A stretch of 64,000 nucleotides of DNA, from NCBI GenBank assembly GCA_963729445.1, contig CAVSNU010000005.1, forward strand, positions 434,001 to 498,000, in the 5' to 3' direction. Shown in pieces: positions 32,662 to 42,545 of the stretch (its first letter is position 1; each line of letters opens with the position of its first letter). This DNA comes from JACCZH01 sp963729445. Its GTDB lineage: Bacteria > Chloroflexota > Chloroflexia > Thermomicrobiales > CFX8. Below the pieces are notes generated by a model. The model was not told the DNA's origin and ran no database searches. It saw only the letters and a program-made list of their open reading frames with translations. Position numbers and translations under genes: made by a program.

Positions 32662-32887
32662 AGTGTGCCCGGTCTCTCTAGATGGAATTAGACCGTCTTC
32701 CCTACAGCGCGACTATAGCAGAGTTTGGTGAGTCAGTTTAAGTGATGATTGCTTGTGATGATATATCGAACGCATGTTCTTGTCTAGAGCCTGTTTGTCC
32801 TGAAGATGGCGTAGGACCGCGCGACGACCGTCCATCAGGCATTGCACTAACGGAACGTGCCGCCATGCCGTATCCTGCCAGAAGAGA

Positions 32888-32917
32888 ACATGAGATCCGG
32901 ATAGCCGGATCTCATGT
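32888..32917 (-). terminator. Terminator of the sulfur-transfer cluster
   Basis: A perfect 13-bp inverted repeat (32888-32900 and 32905-32917) with a 4-base loop lies about 20 bases after the stop codon of the leftward MoeZ-like gene. On that strand it is followed by TTCTCTTCT. Confidence 0.8.
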
Positions 32918-32935
32918 CGTTCTAACTCGCATCCG

Positions 32936-34408
32936 CTAGTACTTGGGAATGCTCGGGTCGATCTCGTCGGCCCAGGCGTGGATGCCGCCGACGAGGTTCT
33001 TGAGCTTGCTGAACCCGGCACCGCGCAGCTGCTCCAGGGCACGGGCGCTGCGGACGCCGGTGCGGCAGTAGAGGACGATCTCGTCCGCGCTGTCGAGCTC
33101 GTGCATGCGGGCCGGCACATCGCCGACCGGGATCAGGTCGAGTCCGGGATGAAGGCGATGTCGCGCTCGTGCGGCTCGCGCACGTCGATCACGACCGGGT
33201 TCTTGCCGGCGGCGCGCAGCGCGGCCAGCTCGGTTGCCGAAATCTCCCACTCAGAGCTCAGCATTTCGTCGGCCTCCTTGTGATCCGGGCCGAACCCGCA
33301 GAACTCCATGTAGTCGATCAGTTCGGTGACGGTCGGGTTGTCGCCGCAGACCGGGCAGCGCGAGTCCTTGCGCAGCTTGAACTCGCGGAAGTTCATCGTC
33401 AATGCGTCGAAGCGCAGCAGCCGGCCGATCAGCGGCTCGCCGATGCCCAGAATCAGCTTGATCGTCTCGGTCGCCTGGAGCGTCCCAACCGTGCCCGGCA
33501 GGATGCCCAGCACGCCGCCCTCGGCGCACGACGGCACGAGTCCTGGAGGCGGCGGCTCCGGATAGAGGCAGCGGTAGCACGGGCCCTGCTTGGCGTCAGA
33601 AGACGGAGATCTGGCCCTCGAAGCGGAAGATCGAGCCGTAGACGTTCGGCTTGCCCAGCATCACGCAGGCGTCGTTGACCAGATAGCGGGTCGGGAAGTT
33701 GTCGGTGCCGTCGACGATCATGTCGTACGGCTCCAGCACTTCCAGTGCGTTCTCTGAGGTCAGCCGGACCTTGTGCTTGACGATCGTTGATGTGCGGGTT
33801 GAGGTCCTGCAGGCGGGCGGCGGCAGCCTCCAGCTTCTCGACCCCGATGTCCTGCGTGCCGTAGATGACCTGGCGCTGCAGGTTGGTAACGTCGACCACA
33901 TCGGAATCGACGATGCCGATCGTGCCGACGCCGGCCGCGGCCAGGTACAGGCCGAGCGGCGCGCCCAGCCCGCCCGCGCCGATCAGCAGCACCTTGGCGG
34001 CCTTCAGCTTCTCCTGGCCGGCCAGCGCGACCTCCGGCATGATCAGGTGCCGGCTGTAGCGCATGATCTCATCGGCGTCCAGGGTCGCTGCGGACGTGTC
34101 CCGGTCGGCGGTCGTTGCGCCACCGGCGATGGACGGCACGATGGTGAGCTCGCTGCCCTCTTTGAGCGGCGTGTCCAGCCCTTCGAGGTAGCGGATGTCC
34201 TCTTCGTCGAAGTAGATGTTCACGAACGAGCGCAGGTTGCCCTCGTCGTTGAACAGGTGCTTGCCCAGTGTCGGGATACTCCGCCGTGAGCTGCGTTCAG
34301 CGCCTGACCAACGGTCTGGGCTGAGACGTTGTAGCTCGCGTTGCCGCCCGCGAACTGTCGTAGCGCCGTCGGTATCGCGATGATAGATTGTTTGATCTCA
34401 GTACTCAT
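32936..34408 (-). pseudogene. CysO-like sulfur carrier fused to MoeZ (E1-like adenylyltransferase plus rhodanese), frameshifted
   Basis: Joined across about six single-base frame shifts, the locus encodes about 490 residues. It opens with a MoaD/ThiS-like domain (MSTEIKQSIIAIPTALRQFA; HLFNDEGNLRSFVNIYFDEE) ending LTIVPSIAGG. After a short linker comes the E1-like domain (MRYSRHLIMPEVALAGQEKL; VLLIGAGGLGAPLGLYLAAA; NLQRQVIYGTQDIG; MIVDGTDNFPTRYLVND), with zinc cysteines in YRC and CPVC. The C-terminus is a rhodanese with active-site YCRTGVRS. In mycobacteria CysO and MoeZ are separate proteins. Shifts lie near 34286, 34270, 33785, 33602 and 33133. Every catalytic motif survives in some frame, so sequencing error is as likely as decay. 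ATG 34408 follows AGAGGAG. It lies downstream of JAMM peptidase and CysM genes. Confidence 0.8.
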
Positions 34409-34552
34409 GTTTCTCCTCTTGGATGCCCTCACCTCCGGCCCTCTCGCGTTGGGAGAGGGGAGTTTGAGAGGTGAGGACGAGACTCGTTACGTATGCCGAT
34501 CCGATGTTCAGAACCTTCTCCCTGCCAGGGAGGAGCCGCGGGTGAGGGCCGT

Positions 34553-35011
34553 CTACTCCAGCACCTCGATTTCCTCATAACCGCTGCGGTCATCCCGCAG
34601 CTGCCAGCCGGTCAAATCCACCGTCTTGCCCTGGGCAACGCCGGCGATCAAATAACTGTAGAACGGCCATGCGTGCTCGCGATCGAACTCGGAAGGCCGT
34701 GCCGGGGCGTCTGGGTGCGAGTGGTAGAAACCCAGCACATCTAAATCGGCCTGACGCGCCTGTTTCTCCGCTTGCATCAAGTCGCGTGGGGTAATGAGGA
34801 ATCGTCGCCGGCGCTCCTCGGCGTCCCACTCGTTCTCAATCTCAATCAGTTGCTCGACCACGCGCTGACCGTCGACCTGCCGGCCGAGCATTATGCCGCA
34901 ACACTCGTCCGGGTATGTTGCCTCGGCGTGGCGATTAACCGCCTCGCGTTGGCTCGCGCTCAGGACGACCGGCGGCGTCTCGGTGACGGGCTGTGGATTA
35001 CTCTGTGTCAT
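34553..35011 (-). CDS. JAMM/MPN+ metallopeptidase, Mec-like
   Basis: The 152-residue protein is a small JAMM isopeptidase. Catalytic residues are Glu36 (YPDECCGIMLG) and the zinc motif FYHSHPDAPARPSEFD, with His97, His99, Ser107 and Asp110. In Mycobacterium the homologue Mec releases cysteine from the C-terminal glycine of CysO. The gene overlaps the end of the CysM-type synthase gene by 14 bases and precedes the CysO-MoeZ locus. All parts of the CysO cysteine route are thus together. Here it might also cut after the Gly-Gly of the fused carrier, which is inference. Confidence 0.92.
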   Translation of the reverse strand: MTQSNPQPVTETPPVVLSASQREAVNRHAEATYPDECCGIMLGRQVDGQRVVEQLIEIENEWDAEERRRRFLITPRDLMQAEKQARQADLDVLGFYHSHPDAPARPSEFDREHAWPFYSYLIAGVAQGKTVDLTGWQLRDDRSGYEEIEVLE

Positions 35012-35963
35012 TCGCTACTTCCCAGGGACTGTCGGCGAGATAGCGGTTGCCACTGTCCGGCAGGATCGTGACAATGACGCCCTGCTCGATCTCAGCCGCA
35101 ATGTCGCGGGCAACAACGAGCGCCGCGGCGGCGGAGATACCGACCAGGATACCCTCTTCCCGGTCGATATGCCGGATCATTTCGTAGGCCTGCTCGGTCT
35201 CAACCTCAACGTTGCGGTCGGCCAGATCGGCATCGTAAATGCCGGGCACAATCGCCGTCGGCATGTGCTTCAGACCCTCCAGGCCGTGCAGTGGTGAATC
35301 CGGCTGCATCGCCACGATCTGGATCTCCGGGTTGTACTCCTTCAGGCGCCGGCCGACACCGACAAAGGTGCCGCTGGTGCCCAGCCCGGCCACGAAATGG
35401 CTGATGCGCCCGTGCGTTTGCTGCCAGATCTCCGGCGCGGTCGTGCGATAGTGCGCCTTCCAGTTCTCCGGGTTGTTGTACTGATCCGGGTAGAAGTAGA
35501 GATCCGGGTTCTCGGCATAGCGGCGGCGCACCTCGCGGATCGCGCCGTCGGACGACTCGGCCGGGTCAGTCAGTATGAGCTCGGCGCCATACCCGCGCAG
35601 AATGTTCTTGCGCTCCTCGCTGGCGCGTGCCGACATGCAGAGCATCACCCGGTAGCCGCGCTCCTGGCAGATCATGGCGTAGGCGATCCCGGTATTGCCG
35701 GAGGTCGCGTCGATGAGGATCTTGTCTTTGGTGAGAGCGCCCGAGCGCTCACCCGCCTCGATCATGGCCAGGGCAGCGCGGTCTTTCACCGATCCACCCG
35801 GGTTGACCCACTCAGCCTTGCCGTAGACCTCGATGCCCGGCCGTGGCTCAAGCGAGCGCAGCCGGATCAGGGGCGTATTGCCGATCAATTCGCTACTACT
35901 GCGTTCGGCAACCGATGTGCCGGCCGCCATTGGCTGTGTATCAGTGCTTGTTTCAATGGACAT
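34998..35963 (-). CDS. cysM: CysM-type cysteine synthase (PLP-dependent)
   Basis: The 321-residue fold-type II PLP enzyme has the internal-aldimine lysine Lys60 in EWVNPGGSVKDRAALAMIEA, the phosphate loop DATSGNTGIAYAMI, and the GLGTSGTFVGVGRRLKEYNP cofactor loop. Its length and the C-terminal DSGNRYLADSPWEV fit the CysM group that accepts sulfur from the thiocarboxylate of CysO, using O-phosphoserine in mycobacteria. Clustering with Mec and CysO-MoeZ supports CysO-dependent rather than sulfide-dependent synthesis. It is the first gene of the leftward operon. N-terminal residues 1-20 are polar and variable, so the start could be slightly further in. Confidence 0.93.
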   Translation of the reverse strand: MSIETSTDTQPMAAGTSVAERSSSELIGNTPLIRLRSLEPRPGIEVYGKAEWVNPGGSVKDRAALAMIEAGERSGALTKDKILIDATSGNTGIAYAMICQERGYRVMLCMSARASEERKNILRGYGAELILTDPAESSDGAIREVRRRYAENPDLYFYPDQYNNPENWKAHYRTTAPEIWQQTHGRISHFVAGLGTSGTFVGVGRRLKEYNPEIQIVAMQPDSPLHGLEGLKHMPTAIVPGIYDADLADRNVEVETEQAYEMIRHIDREEGILVGISAAAALVVARDIAAEIEQGVIVTILPDSGNRYLADSPWEVANDTE

Positions 35964-36086
35964 CGGTAATTCACCCCATAATGCGTTGTGTAACTGTCAG
36001 GCAGGAACGAAAAGCATCCGGCATAACCGGTAGTGGCTAACGTAGTCCCCCAATGAATTGTGAGTCTGGGCTTGCGGGGAACGCCG

Positions 36087-36314
36087 TTAGGCGTTCAGAC
36101 AGTGGATGGTGGAGAAGTGATTGTCGGTTTCAAAGGAAAGATGCGCAACCGGGATCCGCGGCCAGTTCGCGTCGAGCGCGCCGCCCCGTGGCACTTGATA
36201 GACATGTGAGTTGGTCTGCTTCGAAAAGTTCATCGATTCCTCAACAATAATGTCCAGTGCGACATCATACCGCCGGGTCGCCCCATCGACAAGTGTCCGC
36301 TCTGTCCCTACCAT
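36087..36314 (-). CDS. Small hypothetical protein, doubtful
   Basis: A 75-residue open frame whose second half (VYQVPRGGALDANWPRIPVA then HLSFETDNHFSTIHC) looks like real protein in composition, while the first half is ordinary. No Shine-Dalgarno is visible before ATG 36314, and no family is recognised. It lies in the gap between the divergent cysM operon and the HAD phosphatase gene. It could be chance. Confidence 0.35.
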   Translation of the reverse strand: MVGTERTLVDGATRRYDVALDIIVEESMNFSKQTNSHVYQVPRGGALDANWPRIPVAHLSFETDNHFSTIHCLNA

Positions 36315-36396
36315 GCTATCAAACGACGGAAGGTGGGGATGTATTCCCGGTCTGCGCTGTCATTCCGCGTTTGTTTGAAGCGAAAGCAGTGAGTTT

Positions 36397-37185
36397 ATGA
36401 CATCGCAACCCATTCGCGGTGCCCTGATCGATGTGGATGGCGTCCTCCATATCGGCGGCGTGCCCATTCCGGGCGCAGCCGGGGCGTTGAACGAGCTAAG
36501 GCAGCGGGGAGTTCCCTTTCGTCTGCTGACGAACACGACGATGCGGACCCGAAGTGCGCTCGGTAACCTGTTACGGGGCTTCGGGTGCGACGTTGCGGAT
36601 GACGAGATCATCACAGCCGCCTCAGCGACAGCTACCTATATAAAGAAGAAGTATCCGAATGTGCCCTGTTACCTGCTCGTCTCCGGCAATGTCGTCGAGG
36701 AGTTCCAGGATATTCCGCTCACTAACGATCCGGATGCCGGGCTGGTGGTCATTGGCGGCGCGGGTCGCGAGTTCAGCTACGACGCGCTCAACCACGCCTT
36801 CCGCTTGCTGTTGAACGGCGCGGCGCTGCTGGCCATGCACAAAGATCTCTACTGGCGCACCGCAGACGGTCTCTCACTGGATGCCGGAGCATTCATCAAC
36901 GGTCTGGAGCAAGCGAGCGGTGTCCAGGCAACGGTGGTCGGCAAGCCGTCACCTGAATTCTTTCGGGTGGGCTTTGACAGTCTCGGGCTGCCGCCGGAAG
37001 AGGTTGTCATGGTAGGTGACTCAATCTTGCACGACCTTGTGCCGGCCATGGCGTTCGGGGCAACCGGGGTGCTGCTGCGTACCGGTATCTTCCAGGAGAG
37101 CGACCTCAAGAAAGCCCAACCCGATATCGTGCTCGACTCGTTTGTCGATCTGCCGGGGTTCTTGGCCGGCTCCCGAGACCTTTGA
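36397..37185 (+). CDS. HAD-IIA phosphatase, LHPP-like
   Basis: The 262-residue HAD-superfamily hydrolase has the four motifs: DVDGVLHIGG (nucleophile and acid Asp), LLTNTTMRT (Thr), the lysine in VVGKPSPEFF, and VMVGDSILHDLVPA. The cap arrangement and the TNTT motif match the subfamily of LHPP, phospholysine/phosphohistidine and pyrophosphate phosphatases, rather than NagD. Length is normal. GAAGCGAAAGCAG lies before the ATG, a weak ribosome-binding site. It is monocistronic; the physiological substrate is unknown. Confidence 0.9.
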   Translation: MTSQPIRGALIDVDGVLHIGGVPIPGAAGALNELRQRGVPFRLLTNTTMRTRSALGNLLRGFGCDVADDEIITAASATATYIKKKYPNVPCYLLVSGNVVEEFQDIPLTNDPDAGLVVIGGAGREFSYDALNHAFRLLLNGAALLAMHKDLYWRTADGLSLDAGAFINGLEQASGVQATVVGKPSPEFFRVGFDSLGLPPEEVVMVGDSILHDLVPAMAFGATGVLLRTGIFQESDLKKAQPDIVLDSFVDLPGFLAGSRDL

Positions 37186-37419
37186 CTTCGTCCACAGGTT
37201 GACCGTGATTTGGCTTCCTTCACAATTGAGTAGTGGACACCGCTCAGAGGGCGTGTTGATTGTGTCTCCGTATCACGACGGAGTAACCGGAAGGGGGGCA
37301 AGCGTGACGAAGGGTTCAGGGCGAATCGCCGTGATATCTTACGCACAGCCATGGGGTTGGCAGCAGCTGCCGTCGGGGTACGTTCGTTGATGGCCGCCGG
37401 CCGATTTGAATTATCGGTA

Positions 37420-37437
37420 CGTGTTATAATTGATCTA
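37420..37437 (+). promoter_or_regulatory. Extended -10 promoter giving a probable leaderless transcript
   Basis: TGTTATAAT (TATAAT at 37425-37430 with the TG extension) lies seven bases before ATG 37437. Transcription would begin at or next to the start codon. There is no ribosome-binding site and no well-spaced -35 box. Confidence 0.55.
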
Positions 37438-40104
37438 TGTCTACGCCAATTTTAGCCACTAAACTTTATATCCCCCCACCTCGGCCTAAAGTTGTCCTCC
37501 GCCCCCGCCTGATCGAGCGGCTGAACGAGGGTCTGCACCGCAAACTGACCCTCATCTCTGCCCCCGCCGGCTTTGGCAAAACCACGCTGGTCAGCGAATG
37601 GGTCGCCGGTTGCGAGCGACCGGTCGCCTGGCTGTCGCTGGACGAAGGGGATAACGACCCCACACGCTTTCTGACTTACCTCGTCGCTGCTTTGCAGACG
37701 ATTGCGCCGAATATTGGAGCAGGGGTGTTGGGTGTGCTCCAATCCCCGCAGCCACCGCCAACCGAATCGATTCTGACCGCCCTGCTCAATGAAATCGCCA
37801 CCATCCCGGACAATTTCGTCCTCGTCCTTGACGACTACCACGTTGATTGATGCCAAACCGGTTGACAATGCCCTCACCTTTCTGCTCGAGCACCTGCCGC
37901 CACAGATGCACCTGGTCATCGCCACCCGTGAGGATCCACAGCTGCCCCTGGCCCGGTTACGCGCCCGGGGCCAATTGACCGAACTGCGCGCCACCGACTT
38001 GCGCTTTACCCCCTCCGAAGCCGCCGGATTTCTCAACCAGGTGATGGGCCTGAACCTCTCGGCGGAAGACATCGCCGCACTGGAAACCCGCACCGAAGGC
38101 TGGATTGCCGGCCTGCAATTAGCCGCGCTTTCGATGCAGGGACATCAAGACGCCACCAGCTTCATCAAATCTTTCACCGGCAGCCACCATTTCGTGCTGG
38201 ACTATCTGGTTGAAGAAGTCCTGCAGCAGCAGTCCGAAAGCGTCCAGACTTTCTTGCTGCGCACGTCCATCCTCGACCGCCTGTGCGGCCCGCTGTGTGA
38301 TGCCGTTCTGCTCGACCCCTCTGCTTCCGGGCAAGAAACCCTGGAATATCTCGAACACGCCAACCTGTTCATCGTCCCGCTGGACAACGAGCGGCGCTGG
38401 TACCGCTATCACCATCTCTTTGCCGATTTGCTGCGGCAGCGACTGCACCAGAGTGCCGCCTCGTCTACAGGGGATGACGGGCGAGGCGTGGCCGAATTAC
38501 ACATACGTGCCAGCCAGTGGTATGAAGACAATGGCCTGGAGATTGAAGCGTTTCACCATGCGGCTGCCGCCAATGATGTCGAGCGCGCCGAGCGCCTGAT
38601 TGAAGGAAAGGGGATGCCCCTGCACTTTCGTGGCGCGGTGACCCCGGTGCTGAACTGGCTGGAGTCGCTGCCGACGACAGTGCTGGATGCCAGGCCCTCG
38701 TTGTGGGTGACGTATGCCTCGGTGCTATCTGATTACCGGCCAAACGACCGCGCGTCGAACAGAAACTCCAGGCTGCTGAAGCAGCCCTGCAAGACGTCGA
38801 GCCAGACGACAAGACCCGAGACCTTGTCGGGACGAATTGCCGCCATACGGGCTACTGTTGGCGTGCTGGCTGCCGATCCACGCCAGATAGAAACCATCAT
38901 TGCCCAGTCGCGCCGCGCCCTGGAGTATCTGCACCCCGACAACCTGCCTGTCCGCACTGCCACTACCTGGACGCTGGGGTATGCCTATCAGCTCCAGGGA
39001 GACCGTGCCGCGGCCAGCCAGGCCTATACCGAAGCCATCTCGATCAGCCAGGCAACCGGGCAACATCCACTCACCATCCTGGCGACAACTCGGCCTGGGC
39101 AACGTACAGGAAGCAGACAACCAGCTCCATCTGGCAGCCGAGACCTACCGGCGCGTCCTGCAACTGGCAGGTGATCCGCCGCTGCCGATTGCCTGCGAAG
39201 CGCATCTTGGCCTGGCCCGTATCTTCTACGAATGGAACGACCTGGATGCCGCCGAACAGCACGGGCAACAGAGCCTCCAACTGGCGCGGCAGATCGAAAC
39301 TCTGACAGCTTCGTTTCCTGTGAGCTGTTTCTCGCCCGCCTGAAGCTGGCCCAGGGAGATGTGGCCGGCGCGGCTGCTGCTTTGGCGCAGGCCGAGCAGT
39401 CGTGCGCCAGCATAACTTCGTGTATCGGATGCCTGAGGTTGCTGCCGCACAGGTGCTGACGTTGCTTCGCCAGGGCAATCTGGCGGCAGCCGCTCATCTG
39501 GCTCAGACGCACGAACTCCCCATCAGCCAGGCCCGGGTACACCTGGCCCAGGGAGACCCATCCGCAGCACTGGCGGTGCTGGAGCCTTGCGCCAGCAGGT
39601 GGAGGCAAAGGGTTGGGAGGATGAACGGCTCAAGGTGATGGTGCTACAGGCGGTCGCCTACCATGCGCATGGCGAAAAGGACAAGGCTGTGCAACTGCTG
39701 GGTGACGCGCTGGCGCTGGCAGAGCCGGGCGGCTTCATCCGTATCTTTGTCGACGAAGGGATGCCGATGGCCCAACTCTTGTCCGAAGCGCGCGCTCGTG
39801 GGATGATGCCGGACTATACAGCCAAGTTGCTGGCTGCATTTGACGCTGCGGAACCCGAGGAGCGAAGAGCAGTTCGCATCTGCCGCCTGCCCGACCCGAT
39901 CAGCCCCTGGTCGAGCCATTGAGCGAACGCGAACTGGAAATCCTGCACCTCATCGCCCAGGGACTCTCGAACCGTGAGATCAGCGAGCGGCTCTTCCTCG
40001 CCCTGAGCACCGTCAAAGGGCACAATCGCAACATCTTCGGCAAACTGCAGGTCCAAAGGCGCACCGAAGCCGTCGCCCGTGCCCGCGAGCTGGGTCTGCT
40101 GTAG
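37437..40104 (+). pseudogene. MalT/LAL-type LuxR family ATP-dependent regulator, multiply frameshifted
   Basis: Pieces in all three frames form one large STAND-ATPase regulator of about 880 residues. N-terminal MSTPILATKLYIPPPRPKVV leads to Walker A (SAPAGFGKTTLVSEW) and Walker B (NFVLVLDDYH). The MalT-type helical arm follows (EALETRTEGWIAGLQLAAL type; RRWYRYHHLFADLLRQRL), then TPR-like repeats. The LuxR HTH is at the end (LSNREISERLFLALSTVKGH). Shifts occur near 37848, 38745, 38830, 39095, 39310, 39410, 39590 and 39915, most explained by one inserted or lost base. Domain order is complete, so this is either a fresh pseudogene or a badly sequenced intact gene. Targets are unknown. The promoter appears to give a leaderless mRNA. 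Confidence 0.85.
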
Positions 40105-40392
40105 AAGATCATCCGCGCTTTCGGCGCTCCTCAGATCAACAGTCCGTAAGCTTGACCGAGGAAGCCGACATCGTAGTGGCCCAATGAATTGCGCCAGTCT
40201 CCATCTAGAGGAGTAGAGCGGTTCATCGCGGCACTCTGGACAGATAAACTCGGATGCTTCTTCATCGATAATGTGGAGTGATCAACTCGCTGCCTATCGT
40301 TTTCGTGCCTGCTTAGGGGAAATCGGCCCTCGGATCACGTCATGGCCACAATTTGGTCACGTTCGCCACGTTGTAGAGCGTGAAGAAAATGG

Positions 40393-40930
40393 TTACCAGG
40401 GAGCGCCGCATAGATCGATCTCTCCACTCTTCGGGACCTCTGCATGGATGGGAAACACCATCGGCATGTTGACGGTGAACTGGACTCGTCCGTTCGGCTG
40501 TTCCACCATGAGGACGCCCTCGAACGGCTGCCAGCCTAGTCCGTGCGTAGTATGGCGCGACGTTACGCTGGCAGACGAGTAGGGCAAACGCGATACTGGG
40601 GTCTTCAATGAAGAAGTCCACCGCCCGCTGAATCCCGGCGGCTGCGTATCCACGGCTCCGGTAATCCGGATGGGTCGAAACGCCGCCAATGCCACCGACC
40701 CGCACGACGGTCCCATCCAGCGTCACCTCACGGGTGACGACGCCAACGTGAGCCACCAGATGGCCTGCGTCATCGTGCACGAAGATGCTGTGTTGCGGCG
40801 GTGCCCACGTGACGTCTCTCCCCGGCGATGTCGCGATAACTTCTGGCGGGTAGACGGCCGCTGAAAGAGCTTCCAGCGCAGCGCGATCCTCCGGACCAAA
40901 GGCAGACCGGGATTTCACCTCCACGTGCAT
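40393..40930 (-). pseudogene. GNAT-family acetyltransferase with one frameshift
   Basis: The N-terminal part reads MHVEVKSRSAFGPEDRAALE and continues through VVRVGGIGGVSTHPDYRSRG then YAAAGIQRAVDFF, the acetyl-CoA-binding loop of GNAT enzymes. Near 40545 the frame shifts; the other frame completes the fold with LGWQPFEGVLMVEQPNGR and ends at 40393. A single base change restores about 178 residues. AGGAGG precedes ATG 40930. The protein would acetylate a small molecule or an aminoglycoside-like substrate, but nothing specifies it. Confidence 0.75.
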
Positions 40931-41296
40931 CGGACACCTCCTGTACCACGCCCGAAGCCCACCCGCCTCGGAATGACAGGATAACGAACCTCGTGTCCAA
41001 TGGCGATTACCTTGTTGCATTCCGTCACAGTATGGCGCTGCGAAGCGACAAGAGCGCTGTGCTCGACAACCGTCCACGTCCTCGCTGATCCCCCTACCAA
41101 CACCCCTACCAATACTTAAGTATCAGTACCAATCCACGCCTCGATTTCCAAACACGCCTTTGGTGTCTGTTCGGCAATACCGTGCTGCCGTCATGATGCT
41201 GGCAGATAAGCAAATGACTCAGCGAATTGCAGAAACCGGAACGGATAGGAGGCAATGACGAACGTTCTCAAGCCGGACACGAATCGAGGAGAGCCG
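40931..41296. other. Intergenic region
   Basis: Some 366 bases between a leftward acetyltransferase gene and a rightward operon. No gene or repeat is recognised except a purine-rich leader just before ATG 41297. TAAGTATCAGTACC near 41116 is AT-rich and may belong to the rightward promoter. Confidence 0.45.
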
Positions 41297-41500
41297 ATGA
41301 TCTACCAAATCAGAGTCAGCGGACATCTGGATCGTCAGTGGACGGAGTGGTTCGAAGGTTTGACCGTCACACCGGAAGATGACGGCAACACGCTCCTGGC
41401 CGGCCCGTTGACCGATCAGGCCGCAGTCCACGGATTGCTCAAGAAGATACGTGACCTGGGGCTACCACTGATCTCGGTCACACGCGTAACGGAAGGGTAA
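41297..41500 (+). CDS. Small conserved Chloroflexota-type protein
   Basis: A 67-residue protein, MIYQIRVSGHLDRQWTEWFE then GLTVTPEDDGNTLLAGPLTD, ending LLKKIRDLGLPLISVTRV. Small proteins of this pattern recur in Chloroflexota and Actinobacteria, often near ABC-transporter genes; the family name is not known to me. The fold is probably a ferredoxin-like alpha-beta sandwich. GAGGAGAG precedes ATG 41297. It leads the disrupted ABC transporter locus by 68 bases and may be co-transcribed. Confidence 0.75.
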   Translation: MIYQIRVSGHLDRQWTEWFEGLTVTPEDDGNTLLAGPLTDQAAVHGLLKKIRDLGLPLISVTRVTEG

Positions 41501-41568
41501 GCACGAGACACCGTCTGAACGAATCCGACTCACGAGCAGCCGAACACGATACGTTGAAAGGAAACGAC

Positions 41569-42475
41569 ATGATTACCGCAACTGGACTGACGAAGCGCTA
41601 CGGGAGCACGGCCGCCGTAGACGATCTCACCTTCGAGGTGAAGCCCGGCATCGTAACCGGGTTCCTGGGACCCAACGGCGCGGGCAAGACAACCTCGATG
41701 CGGCTCATCCTCGGGCTGGACAGCGCGACCGAGGGCACCGTGACCGTCAACGGGCAGTCGTACCGCGACAAGCGGGCTCCAATGCAGGAGGTCGGCGCGC
41801 TGATCGATCCCTCGGCGGTCCACGGCGGACGCTCGGCCTACCATCACCTGCTCTGGCAGGCACAGGCAGGCGGTCTGCCCCGCCAGCCGGGTTGACGAAG
41901 TGCTCGACATGGTCGGTCTGACCGACGTGGCGGGAAAGAAGGTCGGCGGATTCTCGCTCGGCATGCACCAGCGGCTGGGCATCGCCTCGGCCCTGCTGGG
42001 CGATCCGCCCGTGCTGCTCTTCGACGAACCGGTGAACGGGCTCGACCCCGAGGGCATCCAGTGGATGCGCACGCTGATGCGGCGATTCGCCAGCGAGGGC
42101 CGCACCGTCTTCATCTCCAGTCACCTGATGAGCGAGATGGAGCAGACCGCGGACCACGTGCTGGTGATCGGGCGAGGGCGGCTGGTCGCAGACCTGTCGA
42201 TGGCGGACATTCATCCGGCGCAGCGCGCAGAGCCACGTCAGGGTCGTCTCGCTCCGGGCGCACGACCTCATTCCGCATCTGGAGGCAAAAGGCGCCCTGG
42301 TCACGAACGGCACGCCGAACGAATTGACCGTCACCGGACTGGACGCCGCCGCGATCGGCGCGATCGCGTTCGAGCAGGGCATCCCGTTGAACGAGCTCTC
42401 CACCCAGCGCGCGAGCCTGGAGGCCGCCTTCATGGAGCTGACCCACGACAGCGTCGAGTTCCGGGCCGACAGTAG
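41569..42475 (+). pseudogene. ABC transporter ATP-binding protein, frameshifted
   Basis: Three frames together encode one ATPase of drug/antibiotic export type. Walker A is GPNGAGKTTSMRLILGL. The frame changes near 41885, after which come VGGFSLGMHQRLGIASALLG (signature) and LLFDEPVNGLDPEGIQWMRT (Walker B). A second shift near 42225 leads to HDLIPHLEAKGALVTNGTPN and a C-terminal ASLEAAFMELTHDSVEF. The stop is also lost in the present frame; in a neighbouring frame TAG occurs near 42470. AAAGGAAA precedes ATG 41569. All ATPase motifs survive in pieces. The permease gene follows directly. Confidence 0.82.
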
Positions 42476-42545
42476 CTCTGCCCGTGATCGTTTCGAACAC
42501 TTAGGCAGATACACCGCGAATTCGCGGGTGAAAGGACTCGACAGG

